This document shows, piece after piece, positions 1-9,390 of a stretch of DNA of 64,000 nt; the first letter of the stretch is position 1; the number at the start of each line of letters is the position of its first letter. A model generated the notes under the pieces. It worked only from the letters and a program-made list of their open reading frames with translations. It had not been told where the DNA came from and did no database searches. The stretch comes from Pectobacterium parmentieri. GTDB taxonomy: Bacteria > Pseudomonadota > Gammaproteobacteria > Enterobacterales > Enterobacteriaceae. The position numbers and the translations under genes were made by a program. The stretch is taken from the NCBI RefSeq assembly GCF_001742145.1, contig NZ_CP015749.1, forward strand, positions 1,612,001 through 1,676,000. Direction: 5' to 3'.

Positions 1-248
1 TCGGTCTGGATACGCATCCACTGTCGGCATTACAAGGCGGTACACCGGAAGAAAATCGTGACATTCTCGCGTCGCTGCTACAAGGCAAAGGTGAACGCGC
101 ACACGCCGCTGCAGTTGCCGCCAACGTTGCTTTGCTCCTGAGATTATTCGGACAAGAAGATCTGCGCCAGAATGCGCAACAGGCACTTGAAGTCATTCAT
201 AGCGGGCAGGCTTATCAGCGTGTTATCGCCCTGTCCGCCAGAGGATAA
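1..248 (+). CDS. trpD: Anthranilate phosphoribosyltransferase TrpD, C-terminal fragment
   Basis: The window opens inside a gene whose reading frame (first full codon at base 3) ends at a TAA at 246-248. The readable tail starts GLDTHPLSALQGG and ends VIALSARG, which matches the end of TrpD, the enzyme that joins anthranilate to phosphoribosyl pyrophosphate in tryptophan synthesis. Only about 81 residues are present, so no catalytic region is visible. The next gene, trpC, begins 7 bases downstream, the normal trp operon arrangement. Whether trpD is fused to trpG cannot be seen here. Confidence 0.85.
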   Translation, partial: GLDTHPLSALQGGTPEENRDILASLLQGKGERAHAAAVAANVALLLRLFGQEDLRQNAQQALEVIHSGQAYQRVIALSARG

Positions 249-255
249 TGGAACC

Positions 256-1623
256 ATGCAGGAAACCGTATTACATAAAATTGTGCGTGATAAAGCACTC
301 TGGGTTGCTGAACGTGAGAAAGCACAGCCGCTGGCCTCTTTTCAGCATGAAATCGTCCCCAGCCAACGTGACTTTTATCAGGCACTGAAACAGGATAAGC
401 CCGCTTTTATTCTGGAATGCAAAAAGGCGTCGCCGTCAAAAGGGTTGATCCGCGACGATTTTGACCCAGTGGCCATTGCTCAGGTCTATAAAGATTATGC
501 GTCTGCCATTTCCGTTTTGACCGACGAGAAGTATTTTCAGGGCGACTTCGCCTTTCTGCCGCAGGTCAGTGCGGCAGTACACCAGCCGGTGTTGTGCAAA
601 GACTTCATTATTTCACCCTACCAGATTTATCTGGCGCGCTACTATCAAGCCGATGCCATTCTGCTGATGTTGTCGGTGCTGGACGACGAGCAATATCAGC
701 AACTGGCCGAGGTAGCACACAGTCTGAAGCTAGGCGTGTTGACGGAAGTCAGTAATGAAGAGGAGCTACAGCGAGCCATTCAGCTTGAAGCTCGCGTTGT
801 CGGGATCAACAACCGCGACCTGCGCGATCTCTCCATTGACCTCAACCGTACCCGGACGCTTGCACCACGTCTGCCGGCTGGCGTAACCGTGATCAGTGAA
901 TCTGGTATCAACCGCCATGCGCAGATTCGTGAACTCAGCGCCTTTGCTCAGGGATTCTTGATCGGCAGCTCGCTGATGTCCGAGCCAGATCTGAACGGTG
1001 CGGTACGCCGCGTTATTCTGGGCGAGAACAAAGTTTGTGGTCTGACGCGCACAGAAGATGCACAGGCCGCCTATCAGGCTGGTGCGCTCTACGGCGGGTT
1101 AATCTTCGTCGCCAGCTCTCCACGCTATGTTGCCGCCAAACAAGCCGCCGACATCATCACCGGAGCACCACTGCGCTATGTCGGTGTTTTCCGCAACGCG
1201 CCCGTGGAACACATCGTTGCTATCACGACACAGTTGGGATTAGCGGCCGTTCAGCTACACGGCGATGAAGATCAACAGACTATCGACCAGCTACGCCAGC
1301 AATTACCTGCGGCATGCCAGATTTGGAAAGCGCTGAGCATCGCAGACGTGCTGCCAGAGCGTAATCTCACCCACATCGATCGTTACGTGTTTGACAACGG
1401 TCAGGGTGGCAGCGGTCAATCCTTCAACTGGTCGCTGTTGGACAATCAGTCACTGGATAACGTGCTGTTAGCCGGTGGCCTAAACAGCGATAACTGCGCC
1501 CTCGCGGCACAGCAAGGTTGCGCAGGGCTGGATTTCAATTCCGGGGTAGAAAGCGAACCGGGAAAAAAAGACTCACATAAAATTGCTGCGGTTTTTGCGA
1601 CATTACGTCAGCCGCAGCACTAA
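256..1623 (+). CDS. trpC: Bifunctional indole-3-glycerol-phosphate synthase / phosphoribosylanthranilate isomerase
   Basis: This is the fused TrpC-TrpF enzyme, which isomerises phosphoribosylanthranilate and then closes the indole ring in tryptophan synthesis. The start is the ATG at 256 ([10 protein letters not shown]), which matches the E. coli N-terminus; an upstream in-frame ATG at 172 lies inside trpD and is unlikely. Residues 1 to about 255 form the synthase half, with the [12 protein letters not shown] catalytic motif and VISESGI. Residues from about 256 form the isomerase half, starting KVCGLTR with its catalytic cysteine and ending near GLDFNSGVE. The length of 455 residues is normal for enterobacteria. 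It lies between trpD and trpB in one operon. Confidence 0.97.
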   Translation: MQETVLHKIVRDKALWVAEREKAQPLASFQHEIVPSQRDFYQALKQDKPAFILECKKASPSKGLIRDDFDPVAIAQVYKDYASAISVLTDEKYFQGDFAFLPQVSAAVHQPVLCKDFIISPYQIYLARYYQADAILLMLSVLDDEQYQQLAEVAHSLKLGVLTEVSNEEELQRAIQLEARVVGINNRDLRDLSIDLNRTRTLAPRLPAGVTVISESGINRHAQIRELSAFAQGFLIGSSLMSEPDLNGAVRRVILGENKVCGLTRTEDAQAAYQAGALYGGLIFVASSPRYVAAKQAADIITGAPLRYVGVFRNAPVEHIVAITTQLGLAAVQLHGDEDQQTIDQLRQQLPAACQIWKALSIADVLPERNLTHIDRYVFDNGQGGSGQSFNWSLLDNQSLDNVLLAGGLNSDNCALAAQQGCAGLDFNSGVESEPGKKDSHKIAAVFATLRQPQH

Positions 1624-1639
1624 AACAGACGGGAAAATC

Positions 1640-2830
1640 ATGACATTACTCAACCCTTACTTCGGTGAATTCGGTGGACAGTTTGTTCCGCAGATCCTCA
1701 TCCCGGCATTACGCCAGTTAGAAGAGGCTTTCGTCAGCGCACAAAAAGATCCTGAATTTCAGGCCGAGTTTACCGATCTGCTGAAAAACTATGCGGGTCG
1801 TCCAACGGCGCTAACCCTGTGTCAAAACCTGACAGCCGGAACGAAAACCAAGCTGTACCTGAAGCGCGAAGATTTGCTGCACGGCGGCGCGCACAAAACG
1901 AATCAAGTACTTGGGCAAGCCTTGCTGGCTAAACGCATGGGTAAAAGCGAAATCATCGCGGAAACCGGCGCGGGACAACACGGTGTCGCGACAGCGCTGG
2001 CTTGCGCCCTGCTTGGCCTGAAATGCCGCGTTTATATGGGTGCAAAAGACGTCGAGCGCCAGTCGCCGAACGTTTTCCGTATGCGTCTGATGGGGGCCGA
2101 AGTGATTCCGGTTCATAGCGGTTCTTCCACGCTGAAAGATGCCTGTAACGAAGCGCTGCGTGACTGGTCCGGCAGCTATGAAACAGCACACTATCTGCTG
2201 GGAACGGCGGCAGGCCCGCACCCTTATCCAACGATCGTGCGCGAATTCCAACGCATGATTGGCGAAGAAACGAAAGCGCAAATCCTGGAAAAAGAAGGTC
2301 GCCTGCCGGATGCGGTACTGGCCTGCGTCGGCGGCGGCTCTAACGCGATTGGGATGTTCGCTGATTTCATCGACGATACTGACGTCCGTCTGATCGGCAT
2401 TGAACCTGGCGGCTTAGGCATTGAATCCGGGCAGCACGGTGCACCGTTAAAACATGGCCGCGTTGGTATCTATTTCGGCATGAAGTCCCCGATGATGCAA
2501 ACGTCTGACGGACAAATTGAAGAGTCCTACTCTATTTCCGCCGGGCTGGATTTCCCGTCCGTCGGCCCGCAGCACGCCTACCTGAACAGCATCGGTCGTG
2601 CCGACTATGTCTCGATTACCGATGATGAAGCGCTGGATGCCTTCAAAGTGCTCTGTCGCGGTGAAGGCATTATTCCTGCGCTGGAGTCCTCCCACGCGCT
2701 GGCACACGCCTTGAAGATGATCAAAGCAGAGCCGGAGAAAGAGCAACTGCTGGTGGTCAATCTGTCAGGCCGTGGTGATAAAGACATCTTTACCGTGCAT
2801 GATATTTTGAAAAATCGGGGAGAAATTTAA
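1640..2830 (+). CDS. trpB: Tryptophan synthase beta chain
   Basis: TrpB condenses indole with L-serine, using pyridoxal phosphate, to make tryptophan; it works as an alpha2-beta2 complex with TrpA. The start at 1640 ([15 protein letters not shown]) gives the standard 396 residues; an upstream in-frame codon at 1583 lies inside trpC. The PLP lysine is Lys86 in GGAHKTNQ, and the phosphate-binding loop [10 protein letters not shown] is present. The TAA stop shares one base with the trpA start at 2830, so the two genes are translationally coupled. Confidence 0.98.
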   Translation: MTLLNPYFGEFGGQFVPQILIPALRQLEEAFVSAQKDPEFQAEFTDLLKNYAGRPTALTLCQNLTAGTKTKLYLKREDLLHGGAHKTNQVLGQALLAKRMGKSEIIAETGAGQHGVATALACALLGLKCRVYMGAKDVERQSPNVFRMRLMGAEVIPVHSGSSTLKDACNEALRDWSGSYETAHYLLGTAAGPHPYPTIVREFQRMIGEETKAQILEKEGRLPDAVLACVGGGSNAIGMFADFIDDTDVRLIGIEPGGLGIESGQHGAPLKHGRVGIYFGMKSPMMQTSDGQIEESYSISAGLDFPSVGPQHAYLNSIGRADYVSITDDEALDAFKVLCRGEGIIPALESSHALAHALKMIKAEPEKEQLLVVNLSGRGDKDIFTVHDILKNRGEI

Positions 2831-3636
2831 TGGAGCGCTACCAACAGCTATTTACACGCCTGGCAGAGAAAAAAGAAGGCGCATTCGTCCCGTTTGTCAC
2901 GCTGGGCGACCCATCCCCTGAGCAGTCATTGAAAATTATCGATACGCTGATTGCCGCCGGTGCCGATGCGCTGGAATTAGGCGTGCCCTTTTCTGACCCG
3001 CTGGCGGATGGCCCAACCATTCAGGCAGCTAATCTGCGCGCTTTTGCCGCAGGCGTCACGCCAGAGCAATGTTTCGAAATGCTGGCGACCATCCGTCAGA
3101 AATACCCGGAAATCCCGATTGGTCTGCTGATGTATGCCAATCTGGTCTTCAGCAATGGTATCGATGAATTTTATCAGCGCTGTGCCGAGGTTGGCGTCGA
3201 TTCGGTTTTAGTGGCGGATGTCCCAGTGGTAGAGTCGGCTCCTTTCCGTACTGCAGCACTGCGACATGGTATTGCCCCTATCTTTATCTGCCCACCCAAT
3301 GCTGATGACGAACTACTGCGCGAGATCGCCTCTTATGGCCGTGGCTATACCTATCTGGTTTCACGCGCAGGCGTGACCGGAGCAGAAAAGCGCGCCCAAC
3401 TACCGCTGAATCATCTGGTTGCCAAACTGAATGAGTATCATGCTGCTCCGCCGCTGCAAGGGTTTGGCATTTCCGATCCGACTCAAGTGCGGGAAACTCT
3501 CGCATCAGGCGCAGCAGGTGCCATTTCTGGTTCTGCCATCGTGCGGATTATCGAAAAAAATCTGAACCAGCCCAGCCTAATGCTGTCTGAGTTACAGACC
3601 TTTGTGAGTGAAATGAAAGCAGCTACGCGTTCATAA
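2830..3636 (+). CDS. trpA: Tryptophan synthase alpha chain
   Basis: TrpA cleaves indole-3-glycerol phosphate to indole and glyceraldehyde 3-phosphate and channels indole to TrpB. The TIM-barrel catalytic residues Glu49 ([11 protein letters not shown]) and Asp60 (LADG) are both in place. The length is 268 residues, as in E. coli. The ATG overlaps the trpB stop by one base. It is the last gene of the trp operon; a GC-rich inverted repeat follows, then an AT-rich gap before kdgM. Confidence 0.98.
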   Translation: MERYQQLFTRLAEKKEGAFVPFVTLGDPSPEQSLKIIDTLIAAGADALELGVPFSDPLADGPTIQAANLRAFAAGVTPEQCFEMLATIRQKYPEIPIGLLMYANLVFSNGIDEFYQRCAEVGVDSVLVADVPVVESAPFRTAALRHGIAPIFICPPNADDELLREIASYGRGYTYLVSRAGVTGAEKRAQLPLNHLVAKLNEYHAAPPLQGFGISDPTQVRETLASGAAGAISGSAIVRIIEKNLNQPSLMLSELQTFVSEMKAATRS

Positions 3637-3645
3637 CACCTTTCA

Positions 3646-3685
3646 GGCGCGCGATTTGTACTTAGCGCAAGCAATGTCGCGCGCC
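3646..3685 (+). terminator. GC-rich inverted repeat after trpA
   Basis: Nine perfectly paired bases (GGCGCGCGA at 3646-3654 and its complement at 3677-3685) flank a 22-base loop just after the trpA stop. No T-run follows, so it is a weak intrinsic terminator at best and may act as a Rho-dependent or 3'-stabilising structure. Confidence 0.4.
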
Positions 3686-3689
3686 AAAT

Positions 3690-4021
3690 AGTGTTTCAAA
3701 TCATTTCTTATTTAATCCACTATAGATATATTCAATGATTATTTAATTTCAAACCAATATTAATTGTAAATAATGTTTTCAAATTGAAATAACTATTTAA
3801 TTACGTATCAAATAAATAAATTAATTCCCCACTATTTTTTAATCCGCATAAATCCCACGAATAAAACACGAAGAAAATCACAGAATTGAGATCATTTAAA
3901 ATTTTCTCTTTTTGAAGATCTTGTTCACATTACTGTAAGACAAAATAAATAGAATGAAATCGCTGAACAAAGTGGCAGCGCGTTTTTTAAATAATAATTC
4001 TCTTCAACATGGGATAATAAA
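3690..4021. other. AT-rich gap between trpA and kdgM
   Basis: About 330 bases of very AT-rich DNA carry the kdgM promoter region. I see no ORF with coding character. I searched for a KdgR operator (GAAA-N6-TTTC type) and a CRP palindrome and found no convincing copy. Confidence 0.5.
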
Positions 4022-4750
4022 ATGAAAGTTAAAATTTTGACGATGATGGTAACCTCCTTAATCAGCTTAAGCTCCATGGCTGTTACGATTGACTACCGTC
4101 ATGAAATGAAGGATACCAAGTCAGCCGATCACAAAGATCGCCTGCTGATGTCCCACCGTTTTGACAACGGTTTTGGCCTATCAATGGAAGGTAAATGGGG
4201 TCAAGCAAGCAACGACAAAACCCCCAATAAACCGTATAATGAAACCGTCAGCAACGGCACCGAAGTCACCGCCAGCTACCTGTATAAATTCAATAAAACC
4301 TTTGGATTGGAAGGCGGCCTGAATCTGGTTTCCAATTCTACTAGCAACAACTATCGTCCTTACATCAAAGGTACAGCGAATATTACCGATTCGCTGTATT
4401 ATGGCCTGCGCTATCGTGCATCTTACCTTCGCGTAAGTGGTGATATTGGTAAATCAAGCGTGACAAACCCTACCGATATCACTGGTTATACCATCACCAG
4501 CACGCTGGGTTATAAACTGCCAGCGAACTTCGTGGTTGAATACGAACTCGAATACAACAAAAACAACAAAGCAGGCGCTACTTGGTATTTGTCTGATAGC
4601 GAGAATTATGAAATTAGCCACGATATTAAACTGGCTTACAAATTAGACAAAAATTGGACACCTTATGCACAGGTAGGTAACGTCAAAGGTAGTACTACCA
4701 CTGACGAGCGCCAAACTCGCTACCGTGTTGGTGTACAGTACAGTTTCTAA
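4022..4750 (+). CDS. kdgM: KdgM-family oligogalacturonate-specific outer-membrane porin
   Basis: A cleavable signal peptide (about residues 1-20, ending SSMA) is followed by a small beta-barrel protein of 242 residues ending in YRVGVQYSF, a typical C-terminal outer-membrane insertion signal with terminal phenylalanine. The early segment VTIDYRHEMKDT and alternating beta strands match the KdgM porin family of soft-rot bacteria, which lets pectin-derived oligogalacturonates cross the outer membrane. E. coli has no kdgM between trpA and ompW, so this is a lineage-specific insertion in a conserved neighbourhood. Several KdgM paralogues exist in these bacteria, so the exact substrate is not certain. 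A strong terminator follows. Confidence 0.9.
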   Translation: MKVKILTMMVTSLISLSSMAVTIDYRHEMKDTKSADHKDRLLMSHRFDNGFGLSMEGKWGQASNDKTPNKPYNETVSNGTEVTASYLYKFNKTFGLEGGLNLVSNSTSNNYRPYIKGTANITDSLYYGLRYRASYLRVSGDIGKSSVTNPTDITGYTITSTLGYKLPANFVVEYELEYNKNNKAGATWYLSDSENYEISHDIKLAYKLDKNWTPYAQVGNVKGSTTTDERQTRYRVGVQYSF

Positions 4751-4823
4751 TGGCTAATGCCATGTAGAAATAGATTTAATAGTAAATAGCGTCATTTTTA
4801 TTGGTTTGTTATTTCCTGTCTAT

Positions 4824-4857
4824 AAAAACGGCGACGTTATTAACGTCGCCGTTTTTT
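4824..4857. terminator. Bidirectional terminator between kdgM and ompW
   Basis: An 11-bp or longer GC-rich stem (ACGGCGACGTT and its complement) is preceded by A's and followed by TTTTTT. It can therefore terminate kdgM on the plus strand and the convergent ompW on the minus strand. Confidence 0.88.
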
Positions 4858-4885
4858 ATTCTTCACATTTAATCACCACACCAGA

Positions 4886-5518
4886 TCAGAAACGATAGCC
4901 CACGCCAAACATAAAGGCCCATGGATCAAGTTTAGTATGAATACTTTGCTGATCGTTACCGGCTTTAAATTTCACATCGGTATCAATATCCATCCACCAC
5001 ACGGACATATTGAGCAACCAGTTTTTATCCAGGTTGTAATCCAATCCAGCCTGAGCAGCAACACCCCAGGAATTCTTCAGGCTCAGATCGCTCAGACCAG
5101 CACCTTTCCCCGTATCATTAAATTTCTCATCGAAGAACATCGTGTAGTTCAGGCCAACGCCCAAATAGGGACGTAATTTATCTTGAGCATCACCAAAATA
5201 GTATTGTGCTACCAGTGATGGTGGCAGGTGTTTAACTTCCGCAATAGTGCCTGTACCCGGTGTACCAACTTTGTGTTTGAACGGTGTGGCGGCGAGCAAT
5301 TCAACACCAATATTGTCCGTTACCATATAGCTGAAAGTCAGACCCAACTGAGTATTGTTGCTAACCTGAAACTCCCCCAACCCCAGCACGTTGTCCGAGC
5401 TTTCAGCAGGACGCACGGTAGTCGTTCCTGCCCGAACAATGAAATCACCCGCTTGATGCGCCTGCACAAATACCGGCATAAACGTCGCTGCCAACCAGAA
5501 GAAAGATGTTTTTTTCAT
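4886..5518 (-). CDS. ompW: Outer-membrane protein OmpW
   Basis: OmpW is an eight-stranded outer-membrane barrel that takes up small hydrophobic molecules. The ATG at 5518 (MKKTSFFWLAA) starts a signal peptide ending VQA; an in-frame ATG 18 bases upstream is less likely because GGAG lies at the right distance from 5518. The mature part follows E. coli OmpW closely (NNTQLGLTF, NIGVELLAATPF, LDPWAFMFGVGYRF) and ends in phenylalanine. The length is 210 residues. A perfect FNR palindrome lies about 150 bp upstream, in line with the known oxygen control of ompW in E. coli. Confidence 0.96.
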   Translation of the reverse strand: MKKTSFFWLAATFMPVFVQAHQAGDFIVRAGTTTVRPAESSDNVLGLGEFQVSNNTQLGLTFSYMVTDNIGVELLAATPFKHKVGTPGTGTIAEVKHLPPSLVAQYYFGDAQDKLRPYLGVGLNYTMFFDEKFNDTGKGAGLSDLSLKNSWGVAAQAGLDYNLDKNWLLNMSVWWMDIDTDVKFKAGNDQQSIHTKLDPWAFMFGVGYRF

Positions 5519-5866
5519 TACCCACTCCATTTGCATGGTTTAAATTCCGAGCAAAATATACCTCTAAGTAGGTATTATTGTTTAAAGCCAGATCACATCC
5601 TTTAAAGGTTTTACGTCCAAACTGAACCAAATCATTTATCACTAACCAATTAAAATTCATGGAATTGATCTAAATCAAAAAAGACAACACGACCAATAAA
5701 ACGCGTCATCGGTGACAAGGAAAATCACTATTGGTAACCATGCCACATTGATCCGCCGTGAAGGGAAAAGCAGCATTGCATCGTTGATGGGGTGCCACAG
5801 TACGAATTAACAGGTTACAATCGTAAGTTAAGTTCTTTCTGTCGATTTATTTTTCAAGGAGCCTGC
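5519..5866. other. Divergent ompW / yciC intergenic region
   Basis: This 348-base divergent promoter region holds the FNR box at 5665-5678 and a widely spaced inverted repeat (ACCAATA at 5692-5698, TATTGGT at 5729-5735). I see no coding sequence in it. Confidence 0.5.
5665..5678. promoter_or_regulatory. FNR box upstream of ompW
   Basis: TTGAT-CTAA-ATCAA is a perfect match to the FNR consensus TTGAT-N4-ATCAA. It lies 147 bp upstream of the ompW start and about 190 bp upstream of divergent yciC. FNR regulates ompW in E. coli, so activation or repression of ompW with oxygen supply is the likely role. Confidence 0.75.
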
Positions 5867-6622
5867 ATGCCTATCACGGCCAACGCGCTATACCGTGACG
5901 CAATGAATTTTACCCGCAACCAGTTCATCAGCATCTTAATGATGTCACTGTTAACGGCATTCATTACTGTCATCATGAATAACGTCTTTTTGCCCTCAGT
6001 GGATGAATTACAGATTTTGCTACATTCCATTAATGATGACTTTCCAGCTTCAGCCAAGCTCGGCTTGATGGACCTGGTCCAGCAACTGACGCCTGAACAG
6101 AAAAACGTGTTACTGAAAATTTCGGCAGCCGATATTTTTTCTACATTAGTGGGCAACTCGTTACTGGTCGGCGGGGTATTAATGTTGATCCAGTTGGTTT
6201 CTAACGGGCAACGAACCAGTGCGCTACGTGCTATTGGGGCATCTACACCGTTTTTACTTAAATTGTTTATTTTTCTCTTACTCTGCACTTTTCTCATCCC
6301 ACTCGGCATAGTACTTTTTATTGTTCCCGGTATTTTACTGGCGATTGCATTATGTTTGTCTCCCGTGATTATGGTGGCAGATAAAAGTGGCGTGTTTCAT
6401 GCGATAAAACTCAGCGCCAGGTTGGCTTACGATAATTTACGCATTACCGCCTCTGCGATTGTGACGTGGATGCTAACGAAGATCGTTATCTTGTTACTCG
6501 TATCCTTGTTACCGATTTCATCACCAACGGTAATGGCCGTAGTGCTAAATGGGCTCGGCAACCTGATTTCCGCTATCCTGCTCATTTATCTATTCCGCCT
6601 TTATATGCTGCTGCGCGCTTAA
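5867..6622 (+). CDS. yciC: YciC family (UPF0259) inner-membrane protein
   Basis: This is a 251-residue polytopic membrane protein of unknown biochemical function. The start at 5867 ([11 protein letters not shown]) is preceded by AAGGAG at a good distance, unlike the upstream in-frame ATG at 5792. It matches E. coli YciC in ALRAIGA, VPGI and the C-terminal [19 protein letters not shown]. About five to six hydrophobic segments can be seen. It is followed by yciB and yciA on the same strand, as in E. coli. Confidence 0.92.
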   Translation: MPITANALYRDAMNFTRNQFISILMMSLLTAFITVIMNNVFLPSVDELQILLHSINDDFPASAKLGLMDLVQQLTPEQKNVLLKISAADIFSTLVGNSLLVGGVLMLIQLVSNGQRTSALRAIGASTPFLLKLFIFLLLCTFLIPLGIVLFIVPGILLAIALCLSPVIMVADKSGVFHAIKLSARLAYDNLRITASAIVTWMLTKIVILLLVSLLPISSPTVMAVVLNGLGNLISAILLIYLFRLYMLLRA

Positions 6623-6813
6623 TCGTTGCGCCCTGCCTATGTCACAACGAACTGACATAGGCTTCGCAGATCCGCTACCACCCCAATCGTAATTCTCTGC
6701 AAATTATTACAATATCTCGGGAATGGTGATCCACAATAAAGGATAATGGCGTGAGCTATCGGATAACTCTTGCGGGTTATGACTACGACACTGTTGAGTG
6801 ATGGATTGATATA

Positions 6814-7380
6814 ATGAAGCAACTTCTTGATTTTATACCGTTGGTCGTTTTTTTTGCTTTCTACAAACTTTATGACATCTATGTGGCTTCAGGTGCATTA
6901 ATTGCGGCAACAGCGTTGTCACTCGCGATCACTTGGGTGATGTACCGCAAAATAGAGAAAATGACGCTGGTCACTTTTGCGATGGTCGTCGTTTTTGGTT
7001 CTCTAACGCTGGTGTTCCATAACGATCTGTTTATCAAATGGAAAGTAACCATCATCTACACGTTGTTTGCCATTGCCCTGCTGGTTAGTCAGTTTGTCAT
7101 GAAACAAACCCTGATCCAGAAGATGCTGGGTAAAGAGTTGACCTTACCGCAGCCTGTTTGGGGGAAACTGAATTTCGCCTGGGCCATGTTCTTTCTGGTG
7201 TGCGGGTTGGTTAACATCTATATTGCTTTCTGGCTACCGCAAAGCGTTTGGGTAAATTTCAAAGTCTTTGGGCTAACCGGTGTGACGCTGCTGTTTACGC
7301 TGGTAAGTGGCGTCTATATTTATCGCCACTTACCCAACGATTCAGAGAAATCAGAAGAAGAAAAAAGCGAGCAACAGTAA
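6814..7380 (+). CDS. yciB: YciB / IspZ septation-associated inner-membrane protein
   Basis: This 188-residue membrane protein has five to six hydrophobic segments and a charged C-terminal tail rich in Glu and Lys. The N-terminus [18 protein letters not shown] is highly typical of YciB (IspZ), an inner-membrane protein linked to cell-envelope and septum integrity. It lies 190 bp after yciC and 22 bp before yciA. Confidence 0.95.
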   Translation: MKQLLDFIPLVVFFAFYKLYDIYVASGALIAATALSLAITWVMYRKIEKMTLVTFAMVVVFGSLTLVFHNDLFIKWKVTIIYTLFAIALLVSQFVMKQTLIQKMLGKELTLPQPVWGKLNFAWAMFFLVCGLVNIYIAFWLPQSVWVNFKVFGLTGVTLLFTLVSGVYIYRHLPNDSEKSEEEKSEQQ

Positions 7381-7402
7381 TCGCTAAACCGAGGCATACA
7401 CA

Positions 7403-7825
7403 ATGAGCATACAAAACGTGTTACCACAGGGTGAGCTGGTTCTTCGCACGCTGGCAATGCCAGCCGACACCAATGCAAACGGGGATATTTTTGGCGGCTG
7501 GCTGATGTCGCAAATGGACATCGGCGGCGCAATTTTGGCGAAAGAAATCGCAGAAGGGCGTGTCGTTACCGTCAGGGTTGATGGGATGTCGTTCTTAAAA
7601 CCAGTCGCCGTCGGCGATGTGGTTTGCTGCTATGCGCGTTGCTTACGTACTGGCCGTAGTTCCATCAACATAAACGTTGAAGTCTGGGTAAAGAAAGTCT
7701 CCTCGGAACCCATTGGCCAACGCTATCGAGCCACCGAAGCGTTATTCACCTACGTCGCCGTTGATGAAGAAGGTCATCCACGTGAACTCCCCGTCGGTAA
7801 AAGCAACTTCACGCCAAGCGAGTAA
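7403..7825 (+). CDS. yciA: Acyl-CoA thioester hydrolase YciA
   Basis: A 140-residue hotdog-fold thioesterase that hydrolyses a wide range of acyl-CoA esters. The signature GDIFGGWLMSQMDIGGAI carries the conserved Asp of this family, and DGMSFLKPVAVGDVV is also typical. It starts 22 bp after yciB, so the two are probably co-transcribed. Two hairpins follow the gene. Confidence 0.95.
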   Translation: MSIQNVLPQGELVLRTLAMPADTNANGDIFGGWLMSQMDIGGAILAKEIAEGRVVTVRVDGMSFLKPVAVGDVVCCYARCLRTGRSSININVEVWVKKVSSEPIGQRYRATEALFTYVAVDEEGHPRELPVGKSNFTPSE

Positions 7826-7838
7826 CATCAGGTGAAAC

Positions 7839-7867
7839 GCAGATGGCGTCAGCACCACGCCATCTGC
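7839..7867. terminator. Hairpin after yciA
   Basis: An 11-bp perfect stem (GCAGATGGCGT and its complement) with a 7-base loop lies 14 bases after the yciA stop. It lacks a T-run and may work with the stronger hairpin downstream. Confidence 0.45.
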
Positions 7868-7902
7868 CTGGAATCATTGCCAGGTATACAGAACTGACAA
7901 CA

Positions 7903-7943
7903 ACGGGGCGTCACCTATCAAAGATGACGCCCCGTTTCTTTTG
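7903..7943 (+). terminator. Intrinsic terminator after yciA
   Basis: An 11-bp stem (ACGGGGCGTCA paired with its complement at 7925-7935) is followed by TTCTTTT. It lies between yciA and the convergent tonB. Confidence 0.8.
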
Positions 7944-7957
7944 TGCATTAACCAGTA

Positions 7958-8713
7958 TTATTCGACCGCCGCCCCACCGTCAATTTTAAACACGATGGTC
8001 ACAACCAAGTCTTTACCCGGTTTGCTTGCTTCATAGCGCCATTTACGCATCGCCTGTTTGATGTCACGCTCAAACATATTGCGCGGTTCAGCAGAAAGTA
8101 CCCGAACGTTGTCAACACGCCCAGACTCATCCACATCAAACTGCATTTTTACTCGCCCTTCAACACGTAGGGAGAACGCACGAGCCGGATACTGTGGCTG
8201 CGCGCGGCTCAGCGGACGTGGCCCACTCGACTGCGAGCTTGCTGCCGGTGCAGGCGCCTGTTTCACTGGCGCATTATTGACATTGCGGGTCGGCTCTTCG
8301 CTGGTAAACGGCGAAGGCGGCTGCTTTTCAACGGTCGGTTCACGCTTAACCGGCTTCGGCTGCTCAACCTTCTTCACGGGCTTAGGCTCCGGTTTAGGTT
8401 TCGGCTTGGGCTTTGGTTCGGGTAACGGTATCGCTACCGGTTGCGGTACAGGTTCCGGTTCTGGAATCGGTTCCGGCTCAGGTTCAGGTTCTGGCTGCTT
8501 AACGGGTTCAGGGGCAGATTTAGCAGCAGGTGCCGCTTCGTAGGCTGCGGGATCCACCATCACAACGCTGATGGGTTTAGACTCCTGCGGTAATTCGATT
8601 GAATTATTAAACGAAGCGTACAGCAAACCTGCAATCAGTGAACCGTGGAAACCAACTGAAAGTATGAATGGCCATGAGTAACGACGGGTTAGAAAAAATT
8701 TTTTTTGCGGCAT
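7958..8713 (-). CDS. tonB: Energy-transducing protein TonB
   Basis: TonB links the proton motive force (through ExbB-ExbD) to outer-membrane receptors for siderophores and vitamin B12. The 251-residue protein has one N-terminal membrane anchor (about residues 15-32), a long Glu-Pro then Lys-Pro rigid spacer (about 68-125) that spans the periplasm, and a C-terminal TonB domain ([30 protein letters not shown]). The spacer comes from six-base repeats in the DNA. A Fur-like box lies just upstream. It is convergent with yciA, as in E. coli. Confidence 0.97.
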   Translation of the reverse strand: MPQKKFFLTRRYSWPFILSVGFHGSLIAGLLYASFNNSIELPQESKPISVVMVDPAAYEAAPAAKSAPEPVKQPEPEPEPEPIPEPEPVPQPVAIPLPEPKPKPKPKPEPKPVKKVEQPKPVKREPTVEKQPPSPFTSEEPTRNVNNAPVKQAPAPAASSQSSGPRPLSRAQPQYPARAFSLRVEGRVKMQFDVDESGRVDNVRVLSAEPRNMFERDIKQAMRKWRYEASKPGKDLVVTIVFKIDGGAAVE

Positions 8714-8751
8714 AGTCTGTCTTTATCCTCTTATGCCGCCCAAGTTTAAAT

Positions 8752-8770
8752 GCAAATAGCAATCATATTC
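8752..8770. promoter_or_regulatory. Fur-like box upstream of tonB
   Basis: A 19-base stretch matches the Fur consensus at about 12 of 19 positions, with an intact AATCAT core. It sits about 40 bp upstream of the tonB ATG, the expected place for iron repression of tonB. Confidence 0.6.
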
Positions 8771-8963
8771 AATAACAACCCGTGGAATTGTAAAAAAAAC
8801 AGAAATTGTGGGGGGATTACTCTGGCAAATCAACCTATTGTCCTCGAACAACATCACGTATGATGGTAGAAACACGTTTCTCTTACCGATAGTGTTTGGC
8901 CGTTGGGGAACCCTACCCGGTATCCTGAACGCGAGAATTTACCTTCCTACCCGTGAGGTCGCT

Positions 8964-9260
8964 ATGCTTTATGTCATTTATGCTGAAGATAATGTTGATT
9001 CCTTAGCGAAACGCCTGTCAGTCAGGCCAGACCATCTTGCCCGTTTACAGGTATTACGCGATCAGGGACGACTCATTACTGCGGGCCCGTTACCGGCTAT
9101 CGACAGTGAAGATCCTGGTCAGGCTGGTTTTAGCGGTTCTGTCATTATCGCCGAATTCGCATCGCTGGATGAAGCTACGGTGTGGGCCAATGCTGACCCT
9201 TACATCGCGGCTGGTGTTTATCAACACGTCAGCGTAAAACCCTATAAAAAAGTGTTTTAA
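8964..9260 (+). CDS. yciI: YciI family protein (YCII domain)
   Basis: A 98-residue protein of the YCII ferredoxin-like fold; its physiological reaction in enterobacteria is unknown. The start at 8964 ([14 protein letters not shown]) follows GAGG and agrees with E. coli YciI; the upstream in-frame ATG at 8808 would give an unlikely extension through the promoter region. The His-Asp style motif around RPDHLARLQ and the [12 protein letters not shown] segment are typical. It is divergent from tonB, as in E. coli. Confidence 0.93.
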   Translation: MLYVIYAEDNVDSLAKRLSVRPDHLARLQVLRDQGRLITAGPLPAIDSEDPGQAGFSGSVIIAEFASLDEATVWANADPYIAAGVYQHVSVKPYKKVF

Positions 9261-9275
9261 AGATTCGACTGATAT

Positions 9276-9305
9276 AGGTCATGATAGTACGAAAAATCAT
9301 GACCT
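9276..9305. terminator. Hairpin after yciI
   Basis: A perfect 9-bp stem (AGGTCATGA and its complement) with a 12-base loop lies 16 bases after yciI. The following sequence is pyrimidine-rich but has no clean T-run. Confidence 0.45.
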
Positions 9306-9390
9306 CTTACCTCTTCACCAAAAGCTGAAATATTTTAGTCATTTAACAGTGATAGTTTGACCGCTATTCATCTATAGAGGGTCAACAATC

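Noticed and set aside
1035..1268. 77-codon ORF inside trpC
   Set aside because: It is a frame shadow of the fused TrpC-TrpF gene, as are the other ORFs inside core genes.
3690..4021. Possible KdgR operator or CRP site for kdgM
   Set aside because: Several A/T-rich near-palindromes exist, but none keeps the GAAA-N6-TTTC or TGTGA-N6-TCACA core.
8058..8543. 161-codon plus-strand ORF opposite tonB, rich in Gly and Ser
   Set aside because: It is the antisense of the Pro-Glu/Pro-Lys repeat of tonB, which creates open antisense frames.
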